Position numbers and translations under genes: made by a program. Shown in pieces: positions 19,714-31,247 of a stretch of DNA of 64,000 nucleotides (within the stretch, counting starts at the first letter, position 1; each line of letters starts with the position of its first letter). Source of the DNA: Haematobia irritans (taxonomy: Eukaryota; Arthropoda; Insecta; Diptera; Muscidae); the NCBI RefSeq assembly GCF_050003625.1, contig NC_134398.1, positions 101,041,664-101,105,663 of the forward strand, read 5' to 3'. Below the pieces are notes generated by a model. That model had not been told where the DNA came from and made no database searches. It worked only from the letters and a program-made list of their open reading frames with translations.

Positions 19714-22431
19714 AAAGTTTTTCACACTAATCGGCAAACCGTTTCTCTTAAGATTATCAATAATCCTCTTGTTATAAGTGACAATTCTGGCATCTCTAAT
19801 TCTAGAAAAACTCTTCCATATAAGATCAGAATTCGCTGTCCCTTCACTGAATACGATATTTCTATATAATCTTTTCATATAATGCTCCCTTATGTTCTCC
19901 AATGATGGCAAATTAGTTTCAAAAAGTAAATTTTCTATGGGGGTTGTACGGAAACCATTAAGAGTTGCACGAATAGCACTATTGTATAGTGCCTTAATCT
20001 TACCAAGCATCTTCTTATTAGCATAACCATAAAGGAAAATTTCATATTCAATTTTACTAATAATTAAAGATCTAATCACAGATACAACAGTGCAAATATT
20101 AGTGCGAAATCTTGTGGAACTTAAACATTTAACTACATCTACACGTGCTCTCAAAGATGATTGCAGATAATTAATGTGGGCATCCCATGAGTATTTGGTG
20201 TTGAAAAATATTCCTAAAATTCTAAGCTTGGACACATTTTCTAGAGATTCTTCTCCCAGATCCAAATTAAAAGTACATTCTCGTCTCCGACATATATGTA
20301 AGTGTTTACACTTCGAAACCGACAATACAACTCCGGAATATTGGCACCATTCATCTATTCTCCTAAATAATGGGACCACATCAAAAGAAGGGGATTTCTT
20401 CGGAAGTTGTCTGACGATCAAAAAATCATCGGCGTACGCACAAAACTTTATATTCCTAAAACTTTCCAAGGTAGTGCACAACTTATTATACGCAATCAAG
20501 AACAAAATAACAGATATTGGTGGCCCCTGAGGAATTCTGTTAAATAAGGGACATGTGTCCGAATATGTTCCTATTTGCCTATTTCTCATGAAATTGAAAA
20601 CGTATCTAATTATATTGGATCCAAGCCTCCAACACTTCAACTGGTCTATAATAGCATGAATGCCGATTTTGTCATATGCCTTGGCGAAGTCTAATGAGAT
20701 CAGAGACACATGATTCCGTACTGACAAAGAATCTGTAATCAAATTATCTATGAACAAAAGATTATCAGTTACAGATTTACCTCTTTTAAACCCGATTTGT
20801 CGAGTACAGATAAGTTTATTCGTGTCCGTAAACCAAACGAGTCGATTTGCAATAATCTTGTCCAATAACTTAGCAAACACGAATTCAAGGAAATAGGACG
20901 ATAGGATCCAAGCAAGGTCCTATCACACTGTGGTTTAAATATAGGAAATACTAAGCTCCTTTTATATGCCTGAGGAATACAACTACAGAAAATATTATTG
21001 TATAAGTTCAATAGCGTAGCCTTAACATCAAAAGGCATATTTTGTATCATGACATAACTCACCCGATCTTCACCGGGAGTTTTTCCCTTAAGGGAAACTA
21101 AAGTAGATTCTAATTCACAAAGGTAAATCGGTGTTTCTATGCGTACCGTCGAATTTGAAGGGGTATAGTCAATAAAAATGTCTGTCATCTTTTTCTTATC
21201 AACAAATTCTGTAGGAAAGTTATCGTCACTTGACCCAGAAGACCAATACTTTCCGAACTCATCTGGTATATCAGCCCTGTCGACCATATTAGCCTCACTA
21301 GCAGCCTCTGCTATGAAATGTACGTCCTGACTACGGTTTAAACCACAAAATCTTCTAATATTATTCCACACTTTTCCTATCGGTGGTGTAGGTTTTATCT
21401 CCTCAGTGAAATGGTAAATACTAGCCGCCTTGGACATTTTAAGTTCCCTTCTGAATCTTGCATACGCCCGTTTGAATTCAATCAGATTATCATTAGTCAT
21501 ATTCCTATTAAATTTATTCCACCTACAATTTCTTTCTTTCTTCAGTTTCTCCAGTTGCCGATCCCCCCACGGCACTGAAAAAATTACTTTTTTACCCCTG
21601 GTCTGTGGTATTGACTCATTAGCAGCCTGATGAACTATCTTGATAATATTAGCTGATTCCTTATTCACAGCACGACTCACCGGACGAAGAGAATTATAGT
21701 GAAGCAACCGACTCTGATATTTCTGCCAATCTGCTCGATCGGTATTGAATCTTGGTTTAGCCATTGACTGTTTAGAAGGTTTTTCTGGAAACAATGTTAT
21801 AGAAATAGGGAAGTGGTCGCTTCCGTGTAGGTATGAAAAAGTCTTCCATTCAGAACCTACTGCTAACTCTGCCGAACAAAAGGATATATCTGTATGAGAA
21901 AAAGAATTATGAGTTGAAAAATGAGTAGGAGAACCATCGTTCAGCAAAATATATCCCGATTCATCTATAAATCGTGCTATTATATTCCCTTTATGATTGT
22001 TCTTAGATGAACCCCATGACTGATTCCAAGAATTAAAATCTCCGGTAACCAAAGAAGGTACTCTAATGTTTTTGAAAAAATCACGTATTTGCCTAAATCA
22101 AATGATTTGCTAAGAGAAATATACGTCGAAGCAATGAAAAACTTTCTTTTTGATAATATCTTTGCAGAAATCATATCAAAAGAAGCATCAGATGTTTCAA
22201 TATCATGTTCAATCGATTTATGAATTAGTAATGCAACTCCTCCAAACGAGTTGTCGGAATTGTTAACATTATATAATAATAATTTATTGGTATTGGAATA
22301 TTAGAAACCGACTTTAAGTGTGTTTCCTGAAGTGACAAAATTTGAGGGCAATGAGATTTGATAATTAGAAGTAATTCATTATAATTATTTATGTAACCAT
22401 TAATGTTCCATTGGATTATCTTAAGAAGCAT
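19714..22431 (-). pseudogene. LINE ORF2: endonuclease and reverse transcriptase
   Basis: The endonuclease starts at 22431 with IIQWNINGYINN and LSLQETHL, and continues in shifted frames at 21980-22174 and 20769-22052 (VTGDFNSWNQSWG, GSDHFPISITL). The reverse transcriptase follows (SYRPISL; SLDFAKAYDKI; RIPQGPPISVILF; catalytic CAYADDFLIV) in 19714-20880. The protein would nick target DNA and prime reverse transcription from the nick. At least three frameshifts disrupt it. The last residues of the open frame (WLISPRSDT) come from the mariner end. The endonuclease/RT text is most like the I group. Confidence 0.8.
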
Positions 22432-23089
22432 AATACAATTAAGAAAAAAGAGTACGAAAATGTGTTGAAAAAAAAAATAATAAATATCAAAAGAAAAAAC
22501 AAAATAATAAAAACAAAGAAGAATCTAAATGAATCGCTCAGAGTTAAAGTTTCAGGGTTCTCTTCCATTGACTTACTCATTGATTTTGATACTCTCTTTA
22601 GTTGTCGTTTTAAACGTGTGGAAGCATTTCTAGGTAAAATCTTAACAGTGTTGCTAGATTTCAAATACGACATCTTATTTGAAGTACCGTTAATTCCCAA
22701 TTGCGATGAGTTCTCTTTGAAGTCTCCACAATTCTCCACCTCCAGCGAAGAATCTCCATCAATTGCACCAGAGAGCAGAGTATTGGGGTATAGCACATTT
22801 TTAGTTTTCATATCTGGCAATGCTGTACTTGAATTCTCTTTATGTTCATGTATTGCGTTATGCGTTTCACTCAACAATGGAGAGCTGTGTTTGGTTTGAT
22901 TATTTCTTGTTGAGGGAGATTGCTCGGGTTGGGGCAATTATCTCCACCAGCTGCCTGACTGGAACTAAAGTTGTTGGTGTTGTAGGGCAAACTGTTTGTT
23001 TGCTGCAAAAACACTGGACATTTTTTATCTAGCGAACTATGAAATCTGTGCTCTAAATTATTATAGCTGCAGTTGACACAAATGGGAGA
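22416..23089 (-). pseudogene. LINE ORF1, C-terminal part
   Basis: This is the end of the nucleic-acid-binding ORF1 protein. It includes part of a cysteine knuckle (ICVNCSYNNLEHRF...KKCPVF, 22985-23080) and a Ser/Asn-rich tail ending at 22416. A run of Phe/Ile codons at its end suggests a frameshift past the real stop. ORF1 and ORF2 overlap by a few bases. The reading frame resumes on the far side of the BEL element. Confidence 0.7.
23085..23089. other. Target-site duplication of BEL element 1 (left)
   Basis: GGAGA stands directly before the 5' LTR and again at 29653-29657 directly after the 3' LTR. Five-base duplications are typical of BEL/Pao integrases. Confidence 0.9.
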
Positions 23090-23492
23090 TGTTGTTGATG
23101 GCAACCCGAAAAATGGCAGCACTACCGTTGGCAATGCGAGTGGGTTCGAATGGGTTCGAACCGCAACCACTGAACAATAATTTTATGGCAGTTTCTTTTA
23201 TATTCGTTATATATGTTTATTTGTATTAGTAAATTTTAGCGTTCCCTTTTTTCATATAAAAGCCCTTCAGGCCTTGATTTTGTCCCTTTCTGCTGGACAC
23301 AAAAAACATGTAAGCATAGTCTTAATTTTTTAATTTCATTGCATTTTATATAATTACTTTTTAGCAAATAAACACTATACATCTTTTGTACATCCAACCT
23401 TTAAACAATTCGAGTCTCATTGGGAATTGTATTACTGCCAAGATTGGAATGCTTTAGGTGGTTTATTTTCGTGTCAAGACGCAGAGAGGACA
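23090..23492 (+). repeat. 5' LTR of BEL element 1
   Basis: Starts TGTTGTTGATGG and ends GAGAGGACA. The same text makes the 3' LTR. A CATATAAAAGCCC motif at about 23255 is a plausible TATA box, with transcription start shortly after. Confidence 0.9.
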
Positions 23493-23821
23493 TTTTTATT
23501 TGATGTTTTATTTGAAGTTTTAATTGACCATATATTGGATGTTACAAGAAACCAATTAACTTCAAGCCTACTGCCGAATTTAATTTGTTATGGATGCTGC
23601 CTAATTTGTCGATGCCTAACTGCCATAACAACAGTCGATGTTATATTTGCCGTTTTTAATTTATTGACAAGTGATTCTGTGTTTTTTATAGTGGAGGAAT
23701 TTGTCATATTCCTAGCCAAAAGAATCACTGCCGTCTAATTATTGATGCCGTCTGTGTTACATGTTATTTATGCCGTCAATTTATTTATGTTAAAATTTTT
23801 ATAACTGCCTTTGATAATTTC
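23493..23821 (+). other. Leader of BEL element 1
   Basis: AT-rich leader between LTR and start codon. No convincing primer-binding site directly after the LTR was recognised, and no coding sequence is seen. Confidence 0.6.
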
Positions 23822-26800
23822 ATGTCAGAAAAGCCCGAACCTTCGCAGCAGAGAAGCAAACGATCAACACAAGGTAAACCCCCAGCCCGCTTCGACGCAT
23901 ACCTCATCGACATGAGCCTACAACATTCGCCCACATCAAAAACATCTATGCAAATTGGAGGAAAAGTATGTACGCCAACCAATAAACTGCAAGAAAAATC
24001 AACAAATCAACCGTCTACGTCATCTGCCAGTAGTGACCGCATAGAAGCCGAAAAGCAGAATTTAACACCAATTCAACACTCAAAGACAACAACAATGGAC
24101 GTAGGGGGTGAGTTGCAAAAGCAAATGGTGACAATGCAGAAACAAATGATGCAAATGCAGAAGTTGCTGCAAGATCAGTTTAAAGTGCAGCAGACAGAGA
24201 TTCAAAAACTGCGAAAAGATTTGGATGAAAAAGTAATATCGCAGCATACAACACCGTCCGTCCAACAATCTCATGGTCAGCAGACTTCGCAGCAACAATT
24301 GTCATTTGAAAATTCTCAGCCAGTTCTACCAGTGTTAACGCCGCCGCCTCCCTCACAGCAAATGCCGCCAACGTCTTCTCAACAACCGCGTGAGACTTTA
24401 CCGCCGTTAACGTATGGATCAAACGTAACGTCCTGTAGTGGATGTAGCACTCCAAGCATAAATTATGTAAATATGCCTCAGAAAAAAATATACCCTCTTC
24501 CCTCATTTTCAGGTTATCCGGAAGAATGGCAAACATTTTCAGAGTCATTTTATTCTACCACCGCAGAATTTTCATATTCCGATCTACACAACATAATGAG
24601 GTTAAGAGAGTCATTGAATGGCCGTGCCCGTGAAGTAGTGGAGTGTCTCCTAGGAAATTCTTCCAACGTCAGCCATATCATGTCTACACTTCGTGAAACC
24701 TTTGGTCGTCCAGAGCAACTTATACGTAGCCAAATTGAGAAGGTACGCCAGATAACACCATTACAAAATGACAACTTGGACTCTTTGGTCACGTTCTCCA
24801 CAAAAATCACCAATATGTCTACATTCCTGAAAAATGTTAAAGGAGAACATCATTTGGCAAACCCGTCTTTACTGAGTGAGTTAGTTGCAAAATTACCTAT
24901 TAACCGACAAATGCAATGGGGTGAAAAATGCTTGTCTTTGGAAAGAATGCCCACCGTTGTTGACTTCAGTGATTGGTTGCAAAATTTACGACGCATCGCC
25001 AATGTCGTCTACGATACGTTACCCTCTAACAGCCGTCGTTCTAACTCTAGCCATCAAAGTCGTAAGTTTGCTTTTGCCGCCGTCAAGAATTGTTTAGTGT
25101 GCAAAGGACTCTGCCCGTCATTAATAAATTGTAAACAATTCTTGGATATGTCCGTCGAAAATAAATGGAAGATAATAAAAGATAGTAAGTCGTGTTTTTG
25201 TTGTTTGAAAAAAGGGCATCAAATTTCCCAGTGCAGAAATCGAGTAAAGTGTGATAAAAGTGAGTGTGGAAAGTTTCATCATGTTTTGCTGCACAAAACT
25301 ACCACTTCCCAAGGTGTTGATATTTCGCAGCAACCCACCCAAAATTCAATGCAATCAAACACAAGAAATTGTCACGCTTTAAACAACACTACCAATATTT
25401 TATTCCAGATTGTCCCCGTGAAGCTTTATGGGAAGCATAAGACCATAACAACATATGCCTTTATCGATGACGGTGCCAATGTTTCGATGCTAGACAAAGC
25501 ACTTGGTGACGAATTGGGCCTACAGGGAAAAAGCGAAATGTTATCTTTGCAATGGTTGAACGACCATAGTATGATGCAAACGACGCAAAAGGTGGTATTA
25601 ACAATAAGTGGAGTTGGTCAATTTTGCAAGCGCTACACAATTGGAGATGTCTACATTTCAGACAATTTATCGTTGCCAGTACAAAGTTGTAAATGGGAAA
25701 GTTTGGTAAAGTTGAATGGAGATTATGATTTCTCAAATATCAATTTCAGCGAATACATCAACGTACAACCAAAACTAATATTAAGCCTTACTCATTGTTT
25801 TTTAACAGTTTCTCTTGATGTACCACGCCATTTGTCAACCGTTGGGCCGATTGTCACCACCACAAGACTCGGAGTCGTCATTTATGGACCAATGCCAGAA
25901 GAAGATGTTGTGAGTAATAATCGGGCGTTGCACATACGCAAGTCAACCAATACAAAAGTAGAAAATTACACAGTTATGGAAAATCTTATGAGGAATTATT
26001 TTGATGTGGAATCTTTTGGAATAAAAGCAAATATACAACCATTATTGTCAAATGAAAATGAACGTGCCTTGAATATTTTGAATGAATCAACAAGAAAGGT
26101 AGATGGTAGGTACGAAAGTCGACTCTTGTGGAAAGAAAATGTAAAACCGTTTCCTGATACTTACCCTATGGCCCTAAAACGATTGTGCAGTGTGGAAAAT
26201 AAAATGAAACGAGATAATGAATATGCAACTGAATATTGTCAAAAAATTAATGACTACATTGCAAAGGGTTATGCCAGAAAATTGAGTGATGCTGAAAAGG
26301 AAATTCAAAATAAACGAGTATTTTATTTACCACATTTTGGTGTTAAAAATGCAAATAAAAGGGGTGTTCGAATTGTCTTTGATGCTGCTGCGGAAGTGAA
26401 CAATGTATCATTGAATAAGTGTCTTCTTTCTGGGCCAGATATAAACAATTCACTTATTTCTATTATTTTAAAGTTTCGGGAAGCTCCCATTGCAGTTTGC
26501 GGTGACATCAAAGAAATGTTCCACCAAATTAAAATAGCAAAGGAGGATCAAGATAGCCAGCGATTCCTGTGGAGAAATGGTGAAAGTGATAACAGTGTGG
26601 AAATATTTGTGATGGAAAGAATGATTTTCGGAGCCACTTGTTCCCCGGCGATAGCCCAATATGTTAAAAATTTAAATGCAAAAAATTTTGAAGAAAAATG
26701 TCCACGGGCAGTAAAAGGTATTATTGAACGTCATTATGTGGACGATTATGTTGATTGTTTCAATACTGAAGAGGAAGCCATTGACGTAGTGAATAACGTG

Positions 26801-28819
26801 ATAAGTATACATCGTGCTGGAGGATTCGAGTTGAGGAATCTTGTCTCAAATTCCGAGAAAGTCAGAACAGCTTGTGGGCAGTCGGCCAATGGAAAAAACA
26901 ATGGTGGTGAGTTTTTATTAAAAGATAACATTGAAAGAATTTTGGGAATTCATTGGTTGCCAGAAAATGACATATTTTGTTTCCGATTAAATTTGCACAA
27001 AATTGAAAAATCTATTTTGGAGGGTAGAAAAATTCCTACAAAAAGGGAAATGCTATCATTGAATATGTCTATTTACGATCCCTATGGTTTTGTATGCGAT
27101 TTTATGATTGGTTCAAAAATTTTGATGCAGCATGTTTGGAAAGCTGGAATCCAATGGGACGAAGAACTGCCAGTACAAATTTATGAGTGTTGGAAGATGT
27201 GGCTGCAGGAGTTATATAAATTGGAACAGTATAAAGTGCCACGTTGTTATGGGAAATATTTTCTTAATTGTCATGTGGAGTTGCATATATTTGCAGACGC
27301 TAGTGAAGAGGCAATGGCGGTGGTAGCGTACTGGAGAACGGTAAGTGTGGATGGAGTTAATGTTGTTTTTGTTATGGGAAAAACTGCCTGCGCACCAACA
27401 CGGTATCACACCATTCCCAAATTAGAGTTACAAGCAGCAACAATGGGCGTTCGTTTAAAAGAGTTGATTATAAAAAACCATTTAAAAAATATTAATAAAT
27501 ATTATTTTTGGACAGATTCAAGAACTGTAGTGCAATGGATCCGTTCTGATCATCGTATCTACAAACAGTTTGTCGCCAACAGGGTTGGTGAAATTTTGGA
27601 AAGCAGCCAAATCAGTGACTGGAAATGGTGCCCCGGAAATATAAATCCAGCTGATTATGGGACTAGAGCCAAATTTCCCATTAATTATGAGATAGACGGA
27701 CGGTGGAAAAATGGACCAGATTTTCTTCGTATGGATGAGTCACACTGGCCATTGGAAATCCAAATGAAAAATTGTTCTGATGACAGCGGTTCCGAGCTCC
27801 GTTCAAAACATATCATTCTTTTTACAAACCAGGTACGACCTGAAATTCCTGAGTTTAATCGCTTTTCTAAATATTCCAGACTCAGAAGAACCATGGCTTG
27901 GGTAAGGCGGTACATACTTAATTTGCTATATAAATTAAAAGGCATCGACTGCATCAAAGGCGAGCTGACGGTAGAAGAAGAAGTTTGGGCGGAAAACCAT
28001 CTATGTCAAGAAGTACAAAAATCTTGTTTTGCTAATGAAATTACATGTATCCAGAAAAATAAATCAGTCGCTAACACCAGTTCAATAAAATCACTCAATC
28101 CGTTCATTGGAGTTGATGGCTTACTTCGTGGTAATGGTCGTCTGGTTAATGCACCGAATTTGTCTATAGAAGCAAAAAATCCTATAATTCTCCCAACGAA
28201 GCACCTGTTCACTCGTTTATTAGTGGAATCATACCATACCAAATTTCAACATATCAATACATCCACTGTCATGAATGAAATTCGTCAGCGTTTTTGGGTA
28301 CCATCTCTTCGCCGTCTCTTGAATAGCGTCCAGTCCTCATGCCGTGTTTGCCGCATTCATCGTGCCAAGCCAAGTCAACCTCAAATGGCTCCTCTTCCAA
28401 TCGATAGAGTGACTCCTTATGTTCGACCGTTCACGTATACAGGAGTGGACTATTTTGGGCCTTTAAATGTCACAGTGCGTCGCCGGCGGGAAAAGAGGTG
28501 GGTCTGTTTATTCACCTGCTTGACAGTACGAGCCGTGCACTTAGAACTATCAACCGATTTATCAACCGATGCCTTCCTTTTGTGCTTGAGAAATTTCGTT
28601 AATAGAAGAGGACTGCCTTTGGTTATACGGAGCGACAACGGCACCAACTTCGTGGGAGTTGCCAAAGAATTGCAGGGGGTTAATAACTTTTTTGACAATA
28701 ACGTAATTACTTCATCTCTTGCAGGCCTTGGTATCAAATGGATTTTTAATTCCCCAGCAAATCCCAGCGAACATGGTCAACTCACGTCCCCTGACACATC
28801 TACCTGTGACTCCAAGTGA
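23822..28819 (+). pseudogene. BEL/Pao Gag-Pol polyprotein, integrase truncated
   Basis: 1665 codons from ATG. Order: basic N-terminus (KPPARFDAYL); Gln/Met-rich coiled coil about 94-140; Gag domain of the DUF1759 type about 220-375; zinc knuckles about 455-490 (CFCCLKKGHQISQC); aspartic protease of the DUF1758 type with FIDDGANVSML near 548; reverse transcriptase with GDIKEMFHQI near 893 and YVDDYVDC near 972; Pao-type RNase H (FADASEEAM near 1155, FWTDSRTVVQWI near 1229); integrase zinc domain about 1470-1510 and core (GVDYFGP, IRSDNGTNF). After NPSE a deletion of roughly 115 bases removes the catalytic Glu and shifts the frame, giving a false end at 28819. Confidence 0.93.
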
Positions 28820-29342
28820 TCCGGACCCCCTCACACCAAATCATTTCTTATTGGGATGTTTGAATTCTACCCAGACGCCAGCCCCCTTTGAGCCAAGGCT
28901 AATGTGTTTACGGAAACAGTGGCGAGTTCTACAAAATCTAAAAAATGGAATGTGGCGTCAATGGATGTCCGAATACTTGCCGGAGATGACAAGGAGGTCG
29001 AAGTGGTGTCTCCCCTCAAATCCAATTAGTGTTGGATGTTTGATTTTTATATGCGACCCTGACATGCCGAGGTCACAGTGGAAACGTGGAAGAGTAACCG
29101 AATTGTTTGTGGGTAAAGATGGAGTGGCTCGGTCGGCGTTGGTATCAACCGTCTCAGGCCAATATCGAAGACCCATATCTAAACTTGCAGTGCTTGATGT
29201 GCATGATTCTTGTGAAGCCTCCCCGTCCGGGTCAGTTCACGGGGGTGAGGATGTTGTTGATGGCAACCCGAAAAATGGCAGCACTACCGTTGGCAATGCG
29301 AGTGGGTTCGAAGGGGTTCGAACCGCAACCACTGAACAATAA
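28774..29342 (+). pseudogene. BEL/Pao integrase C-terminal part
   Basis: The frame resumes after the deletion with VNSRPLTHLPVTP and then the domain with TPNHFLLG, QWKRGRV and a short tail reading into the 3' LTR (stop at 29340-29342). It matches the same region of BEL element 2 closely. It belongs to the polyprotein but is out of frame with it. Confidence 0.88.
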
Positions 29343-29652
29343 TTTTATGGCAGTTCCTTATATACATTATATATGTTTATTTGTATTAGTAAATTTTAGC
29401 GTTCCCTTTTTTCATATAAAAGCCCTTCAGGCCTTGATTTTGTCCCTTTCTGCTGGACACAAAAAACATGTAAGCATAGTCTTAATTTTTTAATTTCATT
29501 GCATTTTATATAATTACTTTTTAGCAAATAAACACTATACATCTTTTGTACATCCAACCTTTAAACAATTCGAGTCTCATTGGGAATTGTATTACTGCCA
29601 AGATTGGAATGCTTTAGGTGGTTTATTTTCGTGTCAAGACGCAGAGAGGACA
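29252..29652 (+). repeat. 3' LTR of BEL element 1
   Basis: Preceded by the purine tract GGGGGTGAGGA (primer for plus-strand synthesis). It differs from the 5' LTR by a few bases, and 29653-29657 repeats the GGAGA target. Confidence 0.92.
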
Positions 29653-29657
29653 GGAGA

Positions 29658-29704
29658 GACTTGGCATTTTTCATTTTTTTCCAAGTCTAAATGATGGGTA
29701 TTGG
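29658..29704 (-). pseudogene. LINE ORF1, upstream fragment beyond the BEL element
   Basis: Read on the minus strand this gives LDLEKNEKCQV and then joins in frame, across the removed BEL element and one GGAGA copy, to ICVNCSYNN at 23080. That completes a knuckle-like C-x(n)-C-x2-C pattern. The fragment ends where CAGCGTTGC begins at 29705. Confidence 0.8.
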
Positions 29705-30062
29705 CAGCGTTGCTAATTTAGCTTTATTCCCTCTAGATTTGGCTTTTTTGAAGACGTTTAGGGCATTTAGCTTTTAGTTTTTTTGTGCTTGTTTTCATGA
29801 CCCTTTTAGCTATTTTTGGCTTTTTTATTTTCGATATGTTTCTATTGAAATATGTATAAAACTGCATTTTTATCTAAGCCTTGCTGCAAGAATAAGGGTT
29901 TCCACATATTTCAAAGCTCAGTTGAAACATTAACACTTTCGACCCCGAATTTTTATAGGTATCCCTAATTTATTTTTTACTTTTAATCGTGTTGAAGTCA
30001 TTTAAGAAGCGTCTAGCCAAAATTTCGGGTCGCCACGCCCATTCGTTTAGGCGGTAGAGAAT
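29705..30062 (+). repeat. CAGCGTTGC-ended repeat, plus orientation
   Basis: It starts CAGCGTTGCTAATTTAGC and matches the complement of 16530 leftward (GATTTGGCTTTTTTGAAGACG and following) to about 29945, where the match fades. The rest has no coding sequence or recognised repeat. No matching opposite terminus was found. Confidence 0.55.
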
Positions 30063-30717
30063 GTTGCCTGTGGGCAACTTTGGGCAATTTTGACTACAAA
30101 ATAGTTTGTTTTGTAATGATAGACGTATTACGTTTTATTGGATTTTTGTTAAGTTTTTTGTTATTTTACAGTAAATATATACTTAGATGCGCGCGTGAGT
30201 GGAATTTCAATCACGCTCAAACACATTCACGAAGAAATATTTGTACTCACGCACGCCATGTGGGTAGCGTGATTTCGGAGAAAGTTTACTCACTCACAAT
30301 CACGAACACAATTTGATAATCACGCTCAGGCGTCACACACTTTTCTTTAATCCCGTTCACGCATATTCACGAGATTTCGTTTAAATTTCATTCACGGCTT
30401 CGCGTGACTCACGAAAATGTTTTCTTTTTTTTTTGTTTTTAACCCATATCAATTTAACTGGCGGTGTAAAAAACCAAAGTATTATAAAGCGTCAATATTC
30501 GTGCTAATCCACTAGTATGTTGCCAAGAAGTGGCTTCCTCCCTTTTTACGATTCCTTCCAAATTCCCCACTGCACTGCAGATATGTATTCCACATCATCG
30601 CCGCATTTCACGTCACTGGGACATCCCAATTGAAGTTCAAAATTTTTTCAAAATCATTGTTTTTCAAACCTTTTTTCTCCAGGCCTTATGTTCAAAACTA
30701 TGTAATTTTACTACCAC
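30063..30717. mobile_element. Small inverted-repeat element, left part (split by BEL element 2)
   Basis: Its left end GTTGCCTGTGGGCAAC and the next 11 bases (30063-30089) are exactly complementary to 39922-39948 on the far side of BEL element 2. Removing BEL leaves an element of about 680 bp with 27-base perfect inverted repeats. The first 16 bases are themselves near-palindromic. The interior (30185-30420) holds about ten CACG/CGTG motifs. No transposase was found, so it is non-autonomous. Confidence 0.7.
30713..30717. other. Target-site duplication of BEL element 2 (left)
   Basis: ACCAC precedes the LTR at 30718 and follows the other LTR at 39917-39921. Confidence 0.9.
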
Positions 30718-31247
30718 TGTTGCTTTTTCTCTTTGTTCCCCAGGAATAAACACCCTTGTTTGGCGGCCTTTCAAAATAACAACCACGGCTGAATAGATTT
30801 AAATTTGAAGACGGCTGACTTTATTTAATTTCTTGATGTGGTATATTATGATGTATTGTTGTATATTGGTATGTTGGTATTTTGTTATTTTGATATATTG
30901 TTTATTCACTAATTTTAATAAACACAAAGAAATAAATACAGTTTACAAAATTAAGTGAAAGTTATACAAAATTTTGAATAAAATTAAACAAAAATTTTTT
31001 AATAAAAATTACAAAATTATCAAATCACAAGTTAAATGACTTACATGTTTTATGGTGGAACAAATAAAAAGGGTTTGTATATGCCTGAAGGGCCTATTTA
31101 TATGAAAAACAATTAATATATTACAACAAAAACAAACAAAATGACGAATTGGCAAAAGCTTGGGAAATTTCTTTTCGACCAGGCTTTTTCAGTTGACATT
31201 CGCATTAAATAGAGTTGCCACCTCAGCTAGGGTTGCCTTCAACAACA
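30718..31247 (-). repeat. 3' LTR of BEL element 2
   Basis: 530 bp, near-identical to 39388-39916. The adjoining polypyrimidine text TCCCCACCCCC (plus strand, 31248 on) is the polypurine tract of the minus-strand element. The polyprotein stop lies inside the LTR at 31223. Confidence 0.92.

Larger units (their letters stand above)
19714..23089 (-). mobile_element. I-type LINE, main part (split by a BEL element)
   Basis: Non-LTR element on the minus strand. ORF1 lies at the right and ORF2 (endonuclease, reverse transcriptase) to the left. ORF1 continues beyond the BEL/Pao insertion at 29658-29704. The 3' end is missing: ORF2 runs into the mariner right end at 19713. The 5' end is cut at 29705 by the CAGCGTTGC repeat. 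Confidence 0.75.
23090..29652 (+). mobile_element. BEL/Pao retrotransposon 1
   Basis: 6563 bp on the plus strand, with LTRs at 23090-23492 and 29252-29652, a single long Gag-Pol frame and a GGAGA target duplication. It sits inside ORF1 of the LINE. The LTRs are almost identical (a few substitutions and indels), so it is fairly young. It has lost part of integrase and is not autonomous. Confidence 0.95.

Noticed and set aside
22416..22500. Hydrophobic Phe/Ile-rich tail of LINE ORF1 as a membrane segment.
   Set aside because: It reads through an A/T-rich stretch beyond the conserved part, most likely after a frameshift past the real stop.
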